Positions 26,066 through 34,365 are shown, numbered from the stretch's first letter. The stretch is DNA of 64,000 bases from Deltaproteobacteria bacterium (GCA_022340905.1 JAJDNB010000244.1:1-64000); one strand, 5' to 3'. The notes: generated from the letters alone by a model not told the origin. A program made the numbers and translations.

Positions 26066-26245
26066 TCAGCCCAGGCAATCCTTTCGGAATAAACAATTTA
26101 GCTGGTCGCAGTGACCGTCTGCCCTTCCAAAGCAATCAAAGTTACCCTCTGCCAGCTGGATAGCCCTGATCAGTTCGGTCTTGCGCAGATTTTTCGTTCT
26201 AATACCCATGTCTTGCGCCATAACCCGTAGTTGTTTAACTGTCAT
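26066..26245 (-). CDS. SAP-domain small protein with Cys cluster
   Basis: 59 aa. MTVKQLRVMAQDMGIRTKNLRKTELIRAIQ is a SAP/Rho-N-like helix-extended loop-helix motif expected to bind nucleic acid; it is followed by LAEGNFDCFG and CDQLNCLFRKDCL, a Cys-rich tail typical of this small family in Desulfobacterota and relatives. AGGA lies 7 bases before the ATG at 26245; the longer TTG start at 26281 overlaps its own GAGGA and is unlikely. The role is not known. Confidence 0.85.
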   Translation of the reverse strand: MTVKQLRVMAQDMGIRTKNLRKTELIRAIQLAEGNFDCFGRADGHCDQLNCLFRKDCLG

Positions 26246-26418
26246 CTGCCCATCCTTTGCGTAAAGATACACCTTGGTCAATCCTCGTCCGCTGGCTCAG
26301 AAAGTGTCCAGCCCGCCCTTGCACCTTTATTTTATTTTTAGAATCCTATCGCAATGGCTGTGCCAGTATGTCAACTTGTTGATATCTATTGTTTTAATGC
26401 GCAAAGGCAGGAAAGGGA

Positions 26419-26437
26419 TCGGAACTTCGTGTTCCGA
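26419..26437 (+). promoter_or_regulatory. TCGGAA-N7-TTCCGA inverted repeat (candidate activator site 1)
   Basis: A perfect repeat, extended to ATCGGAA...TTCCGAT on both sides. It lies about 290 bases upstream of the -24 element at 26725. Confidence 0.7.
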
Positions 26438-26551
26438 TCTTAAGCCAAAGGCCTAGCTTCTTACCAGACAGGATGTAAGTAGTATGAGATAAGCAGTTGA
26501 AATTTAGATATTAACGGATAACCAGAACTCTCGAGACCTGTTTGCACGTTA

Positions 26552-26570
26552 TCGGAATTCACAATTCCGA
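26552..26570 (+). promoter_or_regulatory. TCGGAA-N7-TTCCGA inverted repeat (candidate activator site 2)
   Basis: TCGGAATT-CAC-AATTCCGA, perfect 8-bp arms and the same geometry as site 1. About 155 bases upstream of the -24 element. Confidence 0.7.
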
Positions 26571-26655
26571 ATTGCAGATTTTAGACTGAAGTCAACTCCT
26601 TAGCAACCGCATACTCCATTCCGTGGAGTTCAATCGACCATCCCTTGCATCCTTC

Positions 26656-26674
26656 TCCGAACCAGCAGTTCCGA
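26656..26674 (+). promoter_or_regulatory. TCGGAA-N7-TTCCGA inverted repeat (candidate activator site 3)
   Basis: TCCGAA-CCAGCAG-TTCCGA, one mismatch in the left arm. Its right edge is 50 bases before the -24 element, matching the other four promoters of the set. Confidence 0.7.
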
Positions 26675-26724
26675 TACGCAAGAGATTAAGGAATAATTAA
26701 TAACTATTTCAATATATTAACTTT

Positions 26725-26740
26725 TGGCATGAGTAATGCT
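26725..26740 (+). promoter_or_regulatory. sigma-54 promoter (-24/-12) for DUF418 gene
   Basis: TGGCATGAGTAATGCT matches TGGCAYG-N4-TTGCW with GG and GC at the required separation. The expected start of transcription is about 65 bases before the ATG at 26818. Confidence 0.75.
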
Positions 26741-26817
26741 CATGGAAGGCTAGCTCTGGGGACTGAAAGTATCATCAGCCCAACCATTGCAGAGCATGCG
26801 AATTGACACAAAGCAAT

Positions 26818-28011
26818 ATGGTTCTATCCTTGCGAAAAACCGTGTCCTCTCATCCGCCTCATTCAACAATGCAAGCAGTCTCACCCCGCAATCGCATTGT
26901 GGGATATGACCTGGCTCGGGCTGGGGCATTCTTCGGCATGCTGTTGGTAAATTTTTCAGTTATCATGGGTTCTGGGAGTTTCGAGGCCAATTGGTTCGAT
27001 TGGTTTACGGAAATAATCCGAGGGCGACCAGCTGCAACATTTGTGGTTTTGGCCGGTGCGGGTCTTTCCTTAATGACCAAGGATGCCTGCCGGCGTAAAG
27101 ACAGGGAAGAAATGAACCGTAAGCGCGCAAGTCTTTTGAAGCGTTCATTATTTCTTTTAGTGATCGGGCTGTTCAACTTCTTTCTGTCGCCCATATCAGA
27201 CATTCTGCACTTCTATGCTTTTTACATTGCCTTCGGAGCTTGTCTTTTGACTTTTTCGAGTGCGAGTCTCTGGCTGGCCACTGCTGCTGCCGTCACCTGC
27301 CGTCCCCTTGTCCTTATGATCTTGGGCTTTATGAAGAGCTGGGACTTGAATCCTTCTGCTAGTGGTGGTCTTTGGGATCTCCCGAGAATAATTGGCCATA
27401 TCTTTTTCAACGGCTGCTTTCCTCTCATCCCTTGGATGGCTTTTATCACCGTAGGCATCTGGCTTGGCCGCCAAGATTTCTCGGACCGTTTTCTCAGAAA
27501 GAAGATTCTTCTGGCAGGTGTCGGGGCTGTCATTTTTGCCGAGTCCCTCGCCTGGGTGGCAATGCACTTCTCATCATCTTTGTCCTTTGGGCCAACTCTT
27601 GAAAAGCTCCTACCATTTTTTCGAATAGCACCCTGGGATCCCATGCCCCTTTTTATGATTTCGGCCACGGGAACAGCCTTGGTGGTTATCTCTCTCATCA
27701 TGCAGTTGGCAGATAAATATGGCGCCTCCCGCTGGGTTTTGCCCTTTGCCTCAGTGGGTCAGACAACCCTGAGTCTCTATGTCGCCCATATCATCGTAGG
27801 CACTAGTCTCCTGTGGACACTTGAAGAATTCGATCTGGGGCCTCGTCTTTTTAGCTTGTGGGCAAGCCTTTTTTTCTACCTTGTGGCGCTTTTTTGCTCA
27901 CAAAGGTGGCTGAACCACTTCCGCAAAGGGCCACTGGAGATGCTCATGCGTCGGTTTTTCTCATTCACCCCCGTGGCCACAACCGCAGTGGAGGTAAAAA
28001 CTTCTCTTTGA
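26818..28011 (+). CDS. DUF418/HGSNAT-like polytopic membrane protein
   Basis: About 397 aa with some ten hydrophobic segments. The N-terminal RIVGYDLARAGAFFGMLLVNFSVIMG matches the DUF1624/DUF418 start (usually R..xxDxxRGxAxxGMxxVNF), a group related to membrane acyltransferases such as heparan-alpha-glucosaminide N-acetyltransferase. DUF418-like parts follow (GQTTLSLYVAHIIVG, then FFYLVALFCSQRWL). Probable activity: moving an acyl group across the membrane or transporting a small molecule; unproven. Start is ambiguous: ATG 26818, TTG 26803 and ATG 26869 are in frame and none has a clear ribosome-binding site. Expressed from the sigma-54 promoter at 26725. Confidence 0.75.
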   Translation: MVLSLRKTVSSHPPHSTMQAVSPRNRIVGYDLARAGAFFGMLLVNFSVIMGSGSFEANWFDWFTEIIRGRPAATFVVLAGAGLSLMTKDACRRKDREEMNRKRASLLKRSLFLLVIGLFNFFLSPISDILHFYAFYIAFGACLLTFSSASLWLATAAAVTCRPLVLMILGFMKSWDLNPSASGGLWDLPRIIGHIFFNGCFPLIPWMAFITVGIWLGRQDFSDRFLRKKILLAGVGAVIFAESLAWVAMHFSSSLSFGPTLEKLLPFFRIAPWDPMPLFMISATGTALVVISLIMQLADKYGASRWVLPFASVGQTTLSLYVAHIIVGTSLLWTLEEFDLGPRLFSLWASLFFYLVALFCSQRWLNHFRKGPLEMLMRRFFSFTPVATTAVEVKTSL

Positions 28012-28231
28012 TATGTGGATCAGCGGGAATTTCCCAACTCCAACCCAATGAGCTTTCTTTACTGATCACCTTTGAGAAATTCGGCGGAGTGGCGTCGGCC
28101 AATTCAGGTGGGTATCTGTAGGGCAGCGATGAGGAGAAAAGGGGGAATAGCTTCAGACTACTTACACCAGCCAAACCATACACTTTAACCACTGTGACTA
28201 ATGGTCGAAAACATCCTCCGAATGGTCTCTA

Positions 28232-28411
28232 GCTCGGATTTTTCATGAATTGCTGTCGCGAGACCACGAAGATGGGTGTGCCACCTGGCAACCGCAGGGC
28301 GTTGGTTCCGAGGCGTACCTGAATGGTACGTCGCAGGGGCCAGCGCCCGAGGACGCCAGGAAGGACGTCCATATCAGTGGTCGCAGCAAGGTATTCATGA
28401 AATATCCGAGC
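28232..28411. mobile_element. 180-bp MITE-like element with 20-bp terminal inverted repeats
   Basis: Ends are GCTCGGATTTTTCATGAAT on the left and its complement (ATTCATGAAATATCCGAGC, one mismatch) on the right; homology continues inward (TGCTGTCGCGAGACC versus GGTCGCAGCAAGG). TA flanks both ends, consistent with the TA target duplication of IS630/mariner-type elements. The interior is itself palindromic (GGCGTACC-TGAAT-GGTACGTC). No coding capacity, so non-autonomous. The right end supplies the last codons and the stop of the zinc-ribbon gene at 28395. Confidence 0.7.
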
Positions 28412-28598
28412 TAAACTTCTGACGTTTGTACTTCATCTTTACCTCATGTCGTGAGGGACCATCTTTAACTTTTTTCTTTCGACACTCCTCACACCTCTTT
28501 GGGTCGTCAAACCCGAGGGAGTTGAAACGTTGCTGCTGGGAAACGGTAAAGACAAACGGGTTCCCGCACTGAGCACAAATTATTCGTTTATCTTGCAT
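28395..28598 (-). CDS. zinc-ribbon protein (probable zinc-ribbon domain family, PF13451-like)
   Basis: 67 aa. RIICAQCGNPFVFTVSQQQRF then FDDPKRCEECRKKK supplies two CxxC pairs in the arrangement of the small zf-trcl-type family, often a single-domain protein in Desulfobacterota. The last codons (SSDIS and the TGA stop) lie inside the terminal repeat of the MITE at 28232-28411, so the original C-terminus may differ. AGGAG precedes the ATG by 6 bases. Third gene downstream of the sigma-54 promoter at 29454, though separated from the previous gene by a strong hairpin. Confidence 0.85.
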   Translation of the reverse strand: MQDKRIICAQCGNPFVFTVSQQQRFNSLGFDDPKRCEECRKKKVKDGPSRHEVKMKYKRQKFSSDIS

Positions 28599-28643
28599 GC
28601 TGAACTCCTAGCGGCGGAGAGTGTGCAGCCCAGTCCGAAGCAG

Positions 28644-28667
28644 GTGAGGGGGGTCTCCCCCCCTCAC
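28644..28667. other. strong GC hairpin between two genes of the unit
   Basis: GTGAGGGGGG pairs perfectly with CCCCCCTCAC around a 4-base loop. No T-run follows on either strand, so it may be an mRNA stabiliser or attenuating structure rather than a full terminator. Confidence 0.6.
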
Positions 28668-28730
28668 ATTCTCAAAAGACCAATGATATAGGGGCTTCCC
28701 GTCTCTTAATGTACCAAGCCTTTTACGGCT

Positions 28731-29057
28731 CTATTCCTGGATCATGTATCTCGTTACTGTGATCGTCTTCCGACCTTCTTCATCCATGGCAATCGAACCG
28801 GTCGCCCTTACATTTTTCTCTTCGAACTTAAGGAGTTCCATGCCCTTGCCCGAGTTGACCACAGCGATTTCCTCTCCCTCCTCGGTGGCAATCACAACAG
28901 CTGTAACATTGTCGTTGGCGTCCCACTCGGCGGCAAAAATGGTTCCACTAATCTCTACTTCATCCGTGGCCGCAAACAGCGGCACGGTGCCCATAAGGAC
29001 AACAATCGCCAAGACACTCAGAACACATAGCATAGTCTTTTTTCGTAGCAACATCAT
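28731..29057 (-). CDS. exported small OB-like protein (paralog of the next upstream gene)
   Basis: 108 aa. Signal peptide MMLLRKKTMLCVLSVLAIVV...LFA, then about 78 residues: VEISGTIFAAEWDANDNVTAVVIATEEGEEI to VRATGSIAMDEEGRKTITVTRY. The mature part aligns along its whole length with the cytosolic paralog at 29139-29396 (pattern G..(F/V)..(E/D)WD..(D/G)NVTA, then V.(A/V)(T/S)GS(I/V)..(D/E)(E/G).(K)..ITV.RY). Short beta-strands and Gly positions suggest an OB-type barrel like the bacterial BOF family. GGAGGAGAA precedes the ATG. Function unknown. Confidence 0.72.
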   Translation of the reverse strand: MMLLRKKTMLCVLSVLAIVVLMGTVPLFAATDEVEISGTIFAAEWDANDNVTAVVIATEEGEEIAVVNSGKGMELLKFEEKNVRATGSIAMDEEGRKTITVTRYMIQE

Positions 29058-29138
29058 TTCTCCTCCCTATTCAATCTTTCTTGCTTGCTCTCCATAGGCG
29101 GGACAATTCCCGCATGTTGGAGCAAAGGTGTTTATTGA

Positions 29139-29396
29139 TCACTCTTCCAGCACTTCATATCTGTTAACCGTGATGACCTTCTTGCCATCTTCTTTCTGTA
29201 CTACTGATCCGCTTACTTTAACTCTCTGGCGGAGGAAGGCCAGCAAGGCCTCACCCCAGGCGTTCTGGTCCACGAGGAACTCTTCTTCCAGGTGAGTCGA
29301 AATGGCCGTGGCGGTGACATTGCCCTTTTCGTCCCAGTCTACCGGAACGACCAGTCCTCTTACGGTTGTAGGAATGGTTGCCTTGTTGTTCTTCAT
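29139..29396 (-). CDS. cytosolic small OB-like protein, first gene of sigma-54 unit
   Basis: 85 aa, no signal peptide. GLVVPVDWDEKGNVTATAIST ... LLAFLRQRVKVSGSVVQKEDG ... ITVNRYEVLEE aligns with the exported paralog immediately downstream. The pair therefore looks like one domain deployed on both sides of the membrane. Leader: the sigma-54 promoter at 29454-29469 lies about 58 bases upstream and GAGGA is close to the ATG. Function unknown; the nucleic-acid or ligand role of OB folds cannot be chosen from sequence. Confidence 0.72.
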   Translation of the reverse strand: MKNNKATIPTTVRGLVVPVDWDEKGNVTATAISTHLEEEFLVDQNAWGEALLAFLRQRVKVSGSVVQKEDGKKVITVNRYEVLEE

Positions 29397-29453
29397 CGGT
29401 CCTCACTGAAGATTGCAGCTAACCCGGCCATCTTTTGGTTCAGTGAGAGCCTA

Positions 29454-29469
29454 GGCAACAGACGTGCCA
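29454..29469 (-). promoter_or_regulatory. sigma-54 promoter for the OB-like/zinc-ribbon unit
   Basis: On the minus strand TGGCACGTCTGTTGCC, a perfect match to TGGCACG-N4-TTGC. Confidence 0.85.
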
Positions 29470-29522
29470 TTTAGATAAGCTATCGTAATGTATAGATTTT
29501 AAGAGATAGGTGGAGCTGATGA

Positions 29523-29541
29523 TCGGAACTGCCGCTTCCGA
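29523..29541 (-). promoter_or_regulatory. TCGGAA-N7-TTCCGA inverted repeat (activator site)
   Basis: Perfect arms, extended to GATCGGAA and TTCCGATC (29521-29543). Its edge lies 53 bases upstream of the -24 element at 29469. Confidence 0.75.
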
Positions 29542-29656
29542 TCACTGCCTGGGAGAGGATGAAACTGGCAGTAATTGACTTTTAATCCTGGGCGCAATCC
29601 CTTGGAATATATATTTAATTCCTAAAGAAGAACTGTCAGGACCGAATTTTGCCTTG

Positions 29657-29675
29657 TAGGAACTGCCGTTTCCGT
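29657..29675 (-). promoter_or_regulatory. second, weaker inverted repeat (TAGGAA-N7-TTCCGT)
   Basis: GGAA-N7-TTCC with the same 7-base spacer, directly after the stop of the activator gene and 187 bases from the -24 element of the divergent-reading unit. Confidence 0.5.
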
Positions 29676-29676
29676 T

Positions 29677-31086
29677 TTATCTCGCCGTTTGCTTGAATTC
29701 TTCTTTTCTGATTTGGTATTTGTTGAGCAGCTTGTGGAGCTGCCGAGTACTGACGCCGGCAACCTCAGCCGATTCTTTGATTCTTCCTCGATTACTGGCC
29801 AGAAGTTCTCGCAGGTAACGTCGTTCAATCTCCTCAACACCTCTGTTTCTCACCTCAGCCAAAGGAAGGGAAGCATCCACCGCCACTCCCGCTGAGTGGT
29901 CTTGAGATGCAAGGAGATCAGCCGGAAAACTTTCTTCTGTAAGCACGGAGGAGTTTTCCAGAATATAGGCCCGCTCTAACAAGTTTTCCAGTTCCCGCAC
30001 ATTTCCTGGCCAGGTATACCGCATGAAGCCGTCCATGACGCTGCTATGAATAGAGCGAATATGTTTCTTGTTGAACTTCTCCAATCTGTCCAGAATCACC
30101 TGAGCAATGTGGAAAATATCTTCTTTTCTCTCCCTCAGAGGAGGGATTTCCACTGGAAACACATTTAAACGGTAGTAAAGATCTTTTCGGAATTCACCAT
30201 CGTCACACATCCTTGTGAGATCCATGTTGGTGGCGGTGATCACTCTCGCATTGGCTTGTATTGTCTCCTCTCCTCCAACCCTTTGAAACGTTCCATCCTG
30301 TAGGACCTGCAGGAGCTTTATCTGAGCCGAGGGCGTTATGGTGCCAATTTCGTCCAAAAAAATAGTCCCGCCTTTTGCAATTTCAAACTTTCCCAGTTTT
30401 TTGCGAATCGCGCCGGTGAAGGCACCTTTTTCATGGCCGAACAACTCGCTTTCTATCAGGGTGTCTGGAATTGCGCCGCAGTGGACGCTGATAAACTGAG
30501 CCTCTCGGCGATTACTGTGCTGATGAATGAGTCTTGCTATGAGACCTTTGCCCGTACCCGTTTCGCCTATGAGCAAAACCGTACTTTTAGTTGGGGCTAC
30601 AGAGCGTATGCGTGAGAAAACTTCTTTCATCGTCAAGCTCTTGGTCTTCACCAAGTCCAGGTAATCTGATTGCCAGAAGCGGTCTCTCAGATAGTCCAGC
30701 TCAGACTGGAGGATAATGGCCTCGTTGATGGTCTCCGTCACATGGGTAACCTCCTCGGGATCGACAGGATAGGTAATGTAGTCGCTCGCACCCGCCTTCA
30801 CTGCCTTTACTGCTTCCCTCACCATTGCCTGCGGCGCCATTACCACAATCTCCAAAGAAGGCTGCAGATTATGGTACTCCTTCAAGGCGGTCTTGTAGTC
30901 CTTGTCCGCTAATGAGGCTTGAAGTATCTCCAGATCCAAAAATACAAGATCATAGCGGTTCGTTCCCAGCATCTCCAGAGCATCATCTCTGTCCGCTGCC
31001 CGATTAACCTTGCAGTCAGCTCCAAAACATCCCCGTATGGTCTGGACAATGTCTTGTTCTTGGGCAACGACCAGAACAAATCTCAT
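29677..31086 (-). CDS. sigma-54-dependent (NtrC-family) transcriptional activator with degenerate receiver
   Basis: 469 aa. Residues 1-115 have the receiver fold (FLDLEIL with the acceptor Asp) but the N-terminal acidic pair is replaced (LVVAQEQD), the Thr/Ser switch is Ala (VVMAPQA) and the conserved Lys is missing (YITYPVDP). The AAA+ domain is complete: Walker [15 protein letters not shown] (contact with sigma-54), Walker [11 protein letters not shown], and the R-finger region. A Fis-type helix-turn-helix ends the protein ([23 protein letters not shown]). It lies between several sigma-54 promoters with shared inverted repeats, so it is the obvious candidate activator. No kinase gene adjoins it. 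Confidence 0.93.
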   Translation of the reverse strand: MRFVLVVAQEQDIVQTIRGCFGADCKVNRAADRDDALEMLGTNRYDLVFLDLEILQASLADKDYKTALKEYHNLQPSLEIVVMAPQAMVREAVKAVKAGASDYITYPVDPEEVTHVTETINEAIILQSELDYLRDRFWQSDYLDLVKTKSLTMKEVFSRIRSVAPTKSTVLLIGETGTGKGLIARLIHQHSNRREAQFISVHCGAIPDTLIESELFGHEKGAFTGAIRKKLGKFEIAKGGTIFLDEIGTITPSAQIKLLQVLQDGTFQRVGGEETIQANARVITATNMDLTRMCDDGEFRKDLYYRLNVFPVEIPPLRERKEDIFHIAQVILDRLEKFNKKHIRSIHSSVMDGFMRYTWPGNVRELENLLERAYILENSSVLTEESFPADLLASQDHSAGVAVDASLPLAEVRNRGVEEIERRYLRELLASNRGRIKESAEVAGVSTRQLHKLLNKYQIRKEEFKQTAR

Positions 31087-31420
31087 TTTTCTCTCCCAGG
31101 AATTAGTTTTGTATACCCCTGGAATCTTTCCCTGACACTAACTCGTCCGACGGACAATTATAGTATAAAAATAACGGGTGGACCTTTGCTCAATTAAGCA
31201 GCCACCAAATTAGCTTCGGTTATGTACAAGCTAAAAACCCATAATGCCTTCCTCATCTTTTCGCTTGCTTTGAATCGCTTATAAGATAATATTTGTTCCT
31301 TTGCAACCTCAGCTCAGAAAATTTTTTCTCGTGATCGAGACGGAGAAAAGCGACTTGAAAATGCTTGTTTTTTTCCTCAGTGTGTTTGGTTTTACCTGGT
31401 GATAGTAAAGGAAATTCCCA
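31087..31420. other. intergenic region, AT-rich
   Basis: 334 bases upstream of the activator gene. TATACTATAAT on the minus strand near 31150-31165 could be a -10 region, but a matching -35 box is not clear. No sigma-54 promoter or TCGGAA repeat was seen, so the activator does not appear to control itself from here. Confidence 0.45.
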
Positions 31421-31624
31421 ATGAAAACAGATAAAGACGGGAGTCGATGGTTTATTCTCAGCCATGAATGCGGTTCAACATTCACGGTTAATTCCTCTGA
31501 ATTCATTGAGAGAATCAACGATAACCTTGATTTGAGATGCCCTAACTGTTTTGAGAAAGTCGGGCCGGATCTCTTAAACACATTGGAACAATTTTTTTGG
31601 ACTGTACGAGTGGTTAATAGATAA
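31421..31624 (+). CDS. small CxxC protein, 67 aa
   Basis: AAAGGAAATTCCCA precedes the ATG. The product has HECG near residue 15 and RCPNCFEKVG near residue 40, so four potential zinc ligands. Otherwise charged, no signal peptide. Codon use is AT-rich like its surroundings. Plausible small regulatory or structural zinc protein, not recognised as a family. Confidence 0.5.
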   Translation: MKTDKDGSRWFILSHECGSTFTVNSSEFIERINDNLDLRCPNCFEKVGPDLLNTLEQFFWTVRVVNR

Positions 31625-31964
31625 GCTCACTAAAAATAATTTCACCATCAGGGAGGTTTTTGGAGAGGAAGTGAATTCCGATCTGTAGTCCCATAGCTTG
31701 GCCAGGGGATTCCAACACATTTCTGTGCCAACCTTTGAGCTTGATCCTCTACCTGTGACCTGCCAGATCCGAGCGTCTGTGACTGCTCCTTTTCCCGCGT
31801 AATCTCAATTCATGGGTGTAACAAAAGGGAGATGGATCTCAAGGTGGAGTTAGCAGTAATGTCCACTGTATGGGTCAAAACTGCTCATATTGCCCAGCCG
31901 GTATGACCACACGGGGTGGTTCGGGTAAAGGTCCATTTAGCGGGTTTAAACCACTGTGGTCCCA
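31625..31964. other. intergenic region
   Basis: 340 bases. A GAGGAA-TTCCG pair near 31665 resembles the activator sites but has a 5-base spacer and no sigma-54 promoter, so I do not count it. No clear terminator for the GNAT gene. Confidence 0.45.
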
Positions 31965-32453
31965 CTACAGTTGTTTCACGTAGATGATCTTATCATCTCC
32001 CGGAGAGTAAAAATCCTTCAAGAAAGCTACCTGTTCAAAGCCGTTAGCCCGGTAGAATGACCGTGTTGGTTCATATTGATCACGGGAAGAGGTGTCCACG
32101 TAGACTCGTTTCCCGCCGCTTTTCACTATTTTCTCCTCGGTTCTTTCCAACAATTCCCGGCCAATTCCTCTGCCTCTAAAGGCATGCAGGACGGCAATCC
32201 AGTAGAGGTCGTAACTTTCTTTGGTGCACGGGATGGGTCCATAGCAACTGTAGGCAACAGCTTGTTGGTTGATTTCAGCGAAGAGAAAATGATACCCGCT
32301 CGACTCTCCCTTAGAAAGGTTTTCTTCTACCAACTCCACGGCCATTTCAACTTCTTCGGTAGAAAAAAAGCCCGAAGAACTGATAATATTCCGGATACTG
32401 CCAACATCGGAGTCGATTGGCTTCTCTCGATAATAGATTCCCTTGAAGTTCAC
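31965..32453 (-). CDS. GNAT-family N-acetyltransferase
   Basis: 162 aa. Central acetyl-CoA-binding motif A reads AVLHAFRGRGIGRELLERTEE (R/QxxGxG/A form), followed by VYVDTSSRDQYEPTRSFYRANGFEQVA, the usual GNAT C-terminal half. The start is a GTG at 32453, five bases after the stop of the GNAT-HDAC gene, so it closes the kamA operon. In beta-lysine osmolyte synthesis (kamA/ablA with ablB) a GNAT enzyme acetylates beta-lysine; this protein is a candidate for that step, not a proven one. Confidence 0.85.
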   Translation of the reverse strand: MNFKGIYYREKPIDSDVGSIRNIISSSGFFSTEEVEMAVELVEENLSKGESSGYHFLFAEINQQAVAYSCYGPIPCTKESYDLYWIAVLHAFRGRGIGRELLERTEEKIVKSGGKRVYVDTSSRDQYEPTRSFYRANGFEQVAFLKDFYSPGDDKIIYVKQL

Positions 32454-32458
32454 GAGTG

Positions 32459-34234
32459 CTAACTTTTCTGGTGCAAGCCTACGGATGAAACCCTACCAAG
32501 ATGGAAACCTGACCACAAGCCTTTGAAAAAATTGCGGGAATTGATCCCCAGGGAGCGAACTCTGTAGCCTCCCTCTTGAACCACAATCGTGGGCAACCTC
32601 AGGGAGCCTACCATTTCTCCGTTCAGTCTGAAATCTCTGGCCCGGAAACTCCAAGAACCGGTGGGATCCTCTTTGGCGGGATCATAACCCAGGGGAAGAA
32701 CGAGAAATTGAGGTTGGAACGTCTCTATTCGCCTGAGGACCTTCTTAAGGGCTTCCCTGTATGCTTCCCCGGTCACCTCCTCAGGCAAAGGGATATTTAG
32801 ATTAAATCCAAATCCGGCGGACTCCCCTTTTTCATCTTCAAAGCCGCTGAAATAAGGGTAGGCAAAGCGTGGATGCCCGTGGATCGAAATGGTAAACACA
32901 TCTGCACGCTTGTAGAAAATGTTCTGAGCCCCATTTCCATGGTGGTAATCCAGATCCAGCACTGCCACTTTTCCGTAGGCGCTCAAGAACTGAGCTGCAA
33001 TCGCGGCAGAATTGAAGTAGCAGAATCCCCCAAAGGCGCGGTGCTCTGCGTGGTGTCCTGGTGGGCGCACCAGGGCATAGGCCAGGCGATATCCTTCAAG
33101 AATCTTTTTGGCCGCGGTCAAGGCGCAGTCGACTGACCTTTTGGCCGCGATATAAGCATTCTCGTTCAGTGGAGTGAAGGTGTCGATGCAGTAGTAACCC
33201 GCCCTGATGGGTAAGATCTTGGGGGGCCGAGCAACATTTCGGATGGGAAATACATAAGGGTATATGGATGTTTCCGGTTCAAGATGGCTGCACACTCGTT
33301 TCAGGTACTCGACAAACTGGCGGTCATGAACGGCCTTGATGTATTTGTCAGAGAAGTGTTGAACTTTTATCTCGTCAAACATTCCAGTAGGCAGAAGTTC
33401 CCGGAGAATAGCTCGTATGCGCACGGGCGATTCCACGTACCCACGGTTATGCACATGGTGAATGGTGTGCTTGTCATTCACAACCAGGGCGATGCTCTTT
33501 TCAAAGGACCTGACGGGCCTTACCTCAATGGGGGATTCCTCTTTAACGTACCTGGGACCTCTGAGTCGGACCGGGTCGTCTTTGAAAGACTCTACCACCA
33601 TTTGGATATATTCTGGAGGGCACAAGTCGCCGTATTTCCTTCTGAGTATCGCCCGGGCAATGCGTTTCATTTTGCTGCGCTGCAGCGGTTTGTCTCTGCC
33701 GAGATTATCGTAAACCAGGTAGGGTGGGCAGTCATCGCCCTCGCCGACTGGTGTTTCGTAGTCCGTGTTCGCTATGGGCCGCGCTCCGTATCTTTCATAG
33801 AAGCGGAGCCTGGCAACATTTTGTTTCATCATCTCCGGGTCGCGGCACAGTGTTGGGTCATCAGGCAAACACTCGAAGAAAAGGCCGATCGTCTTCATTC
33901 CAGCGGCTTCCTCCCGTACCCTTTCATAGAGGGCGCTGCCGATTCCGCCACCCGTCTGCAACCTGCCGGCTGCCATGAAGTCCAAATAGCAGAATTGTAA
34001 ATCTGGGGCGTGTTGCAGCAGAGCAAATCCTCTGACTCGATTCCGTGCTCCCTCAGCAACGAGAAGAATGGACCTGAACCGGTATTTAAGTGGGTTCCGC
34101 AGTTGCTCTGGAAGTTCGGCGATTTTTTCCTGCCACAGCAAGGGAAACTGCTCCAGCAAGATTTGCTGAACCTGGGCAATGGCATCCTTCTCTACCGGTA
34201 AGGTGTCATCGTAGATACGACGAATGCGAAACAT
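32459..34234 (-). CDS. GNAT-HDAC fusion: N-acetyltransferase fused to acetylpolyamine-amidohydrolase-like deacetylase
   Basis: 591 aa. Residues about 1-190 resemble a GNAT domain (SILLVAEGARNRVRGFALLQ, AAGRLQTGGGIGSALYERVREEA, then LRFYERYGARPI). Residues about 255-580 are a class II histone deacetylase-like hydrolase: RPPGHHAEHRAFGGFCYFN with the catalytic His pair, VLDLDYHHGNGAQ with zinc ligands Asp and His, LPLGYDPAKEDPTG and VQEGGY. The family acts on acetylated polyamines or lysine-like amines. Acyl addition and removal therefore sit in one chain. Preceded by GGGGGAAA and the ATG at 34234. Part of the kamA operon. Confidence 0.9.
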   Translation of the reverse strand: MFRIRRIYDDTLPVEKDAIAQVQQILLEQFPLLWQEKIAELPEQLRNPLKYRFRSILLVAEGARNRVRGFALLQHAPDLQFCYLDFMAAGRLQTGGGIGSALYERVREEAAGMKTIGLFFECLPDDPTLCRDPEMMKQNVARLRFYERYGARPIANTDYETPVGEGDDCPPYLVYDNLGRDKPLQRSKMKRIARAILRRKYGDLCPPEYIQMVVESFKDDPVRLRGPRYVKEESPIEVRPVRSFEKSIALVVNDKHTIHHVHNRGYVESPVRIRAILRELLPTGMFDEIKVQHFSDKYIKAVHDRQFVEYLKRVCSHLEPETSIYPYVFPIRNVARPPKILPIRAGYYCIDTFTPLNENAYIAAKRSVDCALTAAKKILEGYRLAYALVRPPGHHAEHRAFGGFCYFNSAAIAAQFLSAYGKVAVLDLDYHHGNGAQNIFYKRADVFTISIHGHPRFAYPYFSGFEDEKGESAGFGFNLNIPLPEEVTGEAYREALKKVLRRIETFQPQFLVLPLGYDPAKEDPTGSWSFRARDFRLNGEMVGSLRLPTIVVQEGGYRVRSLGINSRNFFKGLWSGFHLGRVSSVGLHQKS

Positions 34235-34365
34235 TTTCCCCCTTCGCCCGAAAATGTGTTTGTAAGAATCTCAGGCGGCGTGTTGCACAATAGCTTCAAG
34301 GTCATTGATGTCGAGCTAGGTTCAAGCCCCTGGTCTTGCCCGGTGAGAGGCCGCAGACTTTGCCA

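Noticed and set aside
25873-26163. 96-codon plus frame opposite the SAP-domain gene
   Set aside because: Antisense of a recognised small family and spans the terminator hairpin; no ribosome-binding site.
31665-31680. GAGGAA-TTCCG as another activator site
   Set aside because: Spacer is 5 bases instead of 7 and there is no sigma-54 promoter nearby.
33284-34000. 238-codon plus-strand frame inside the GNAT-HDAC gene
   Set aside because: Antisense of a clearly conserved gene with intact catalytic motifs.
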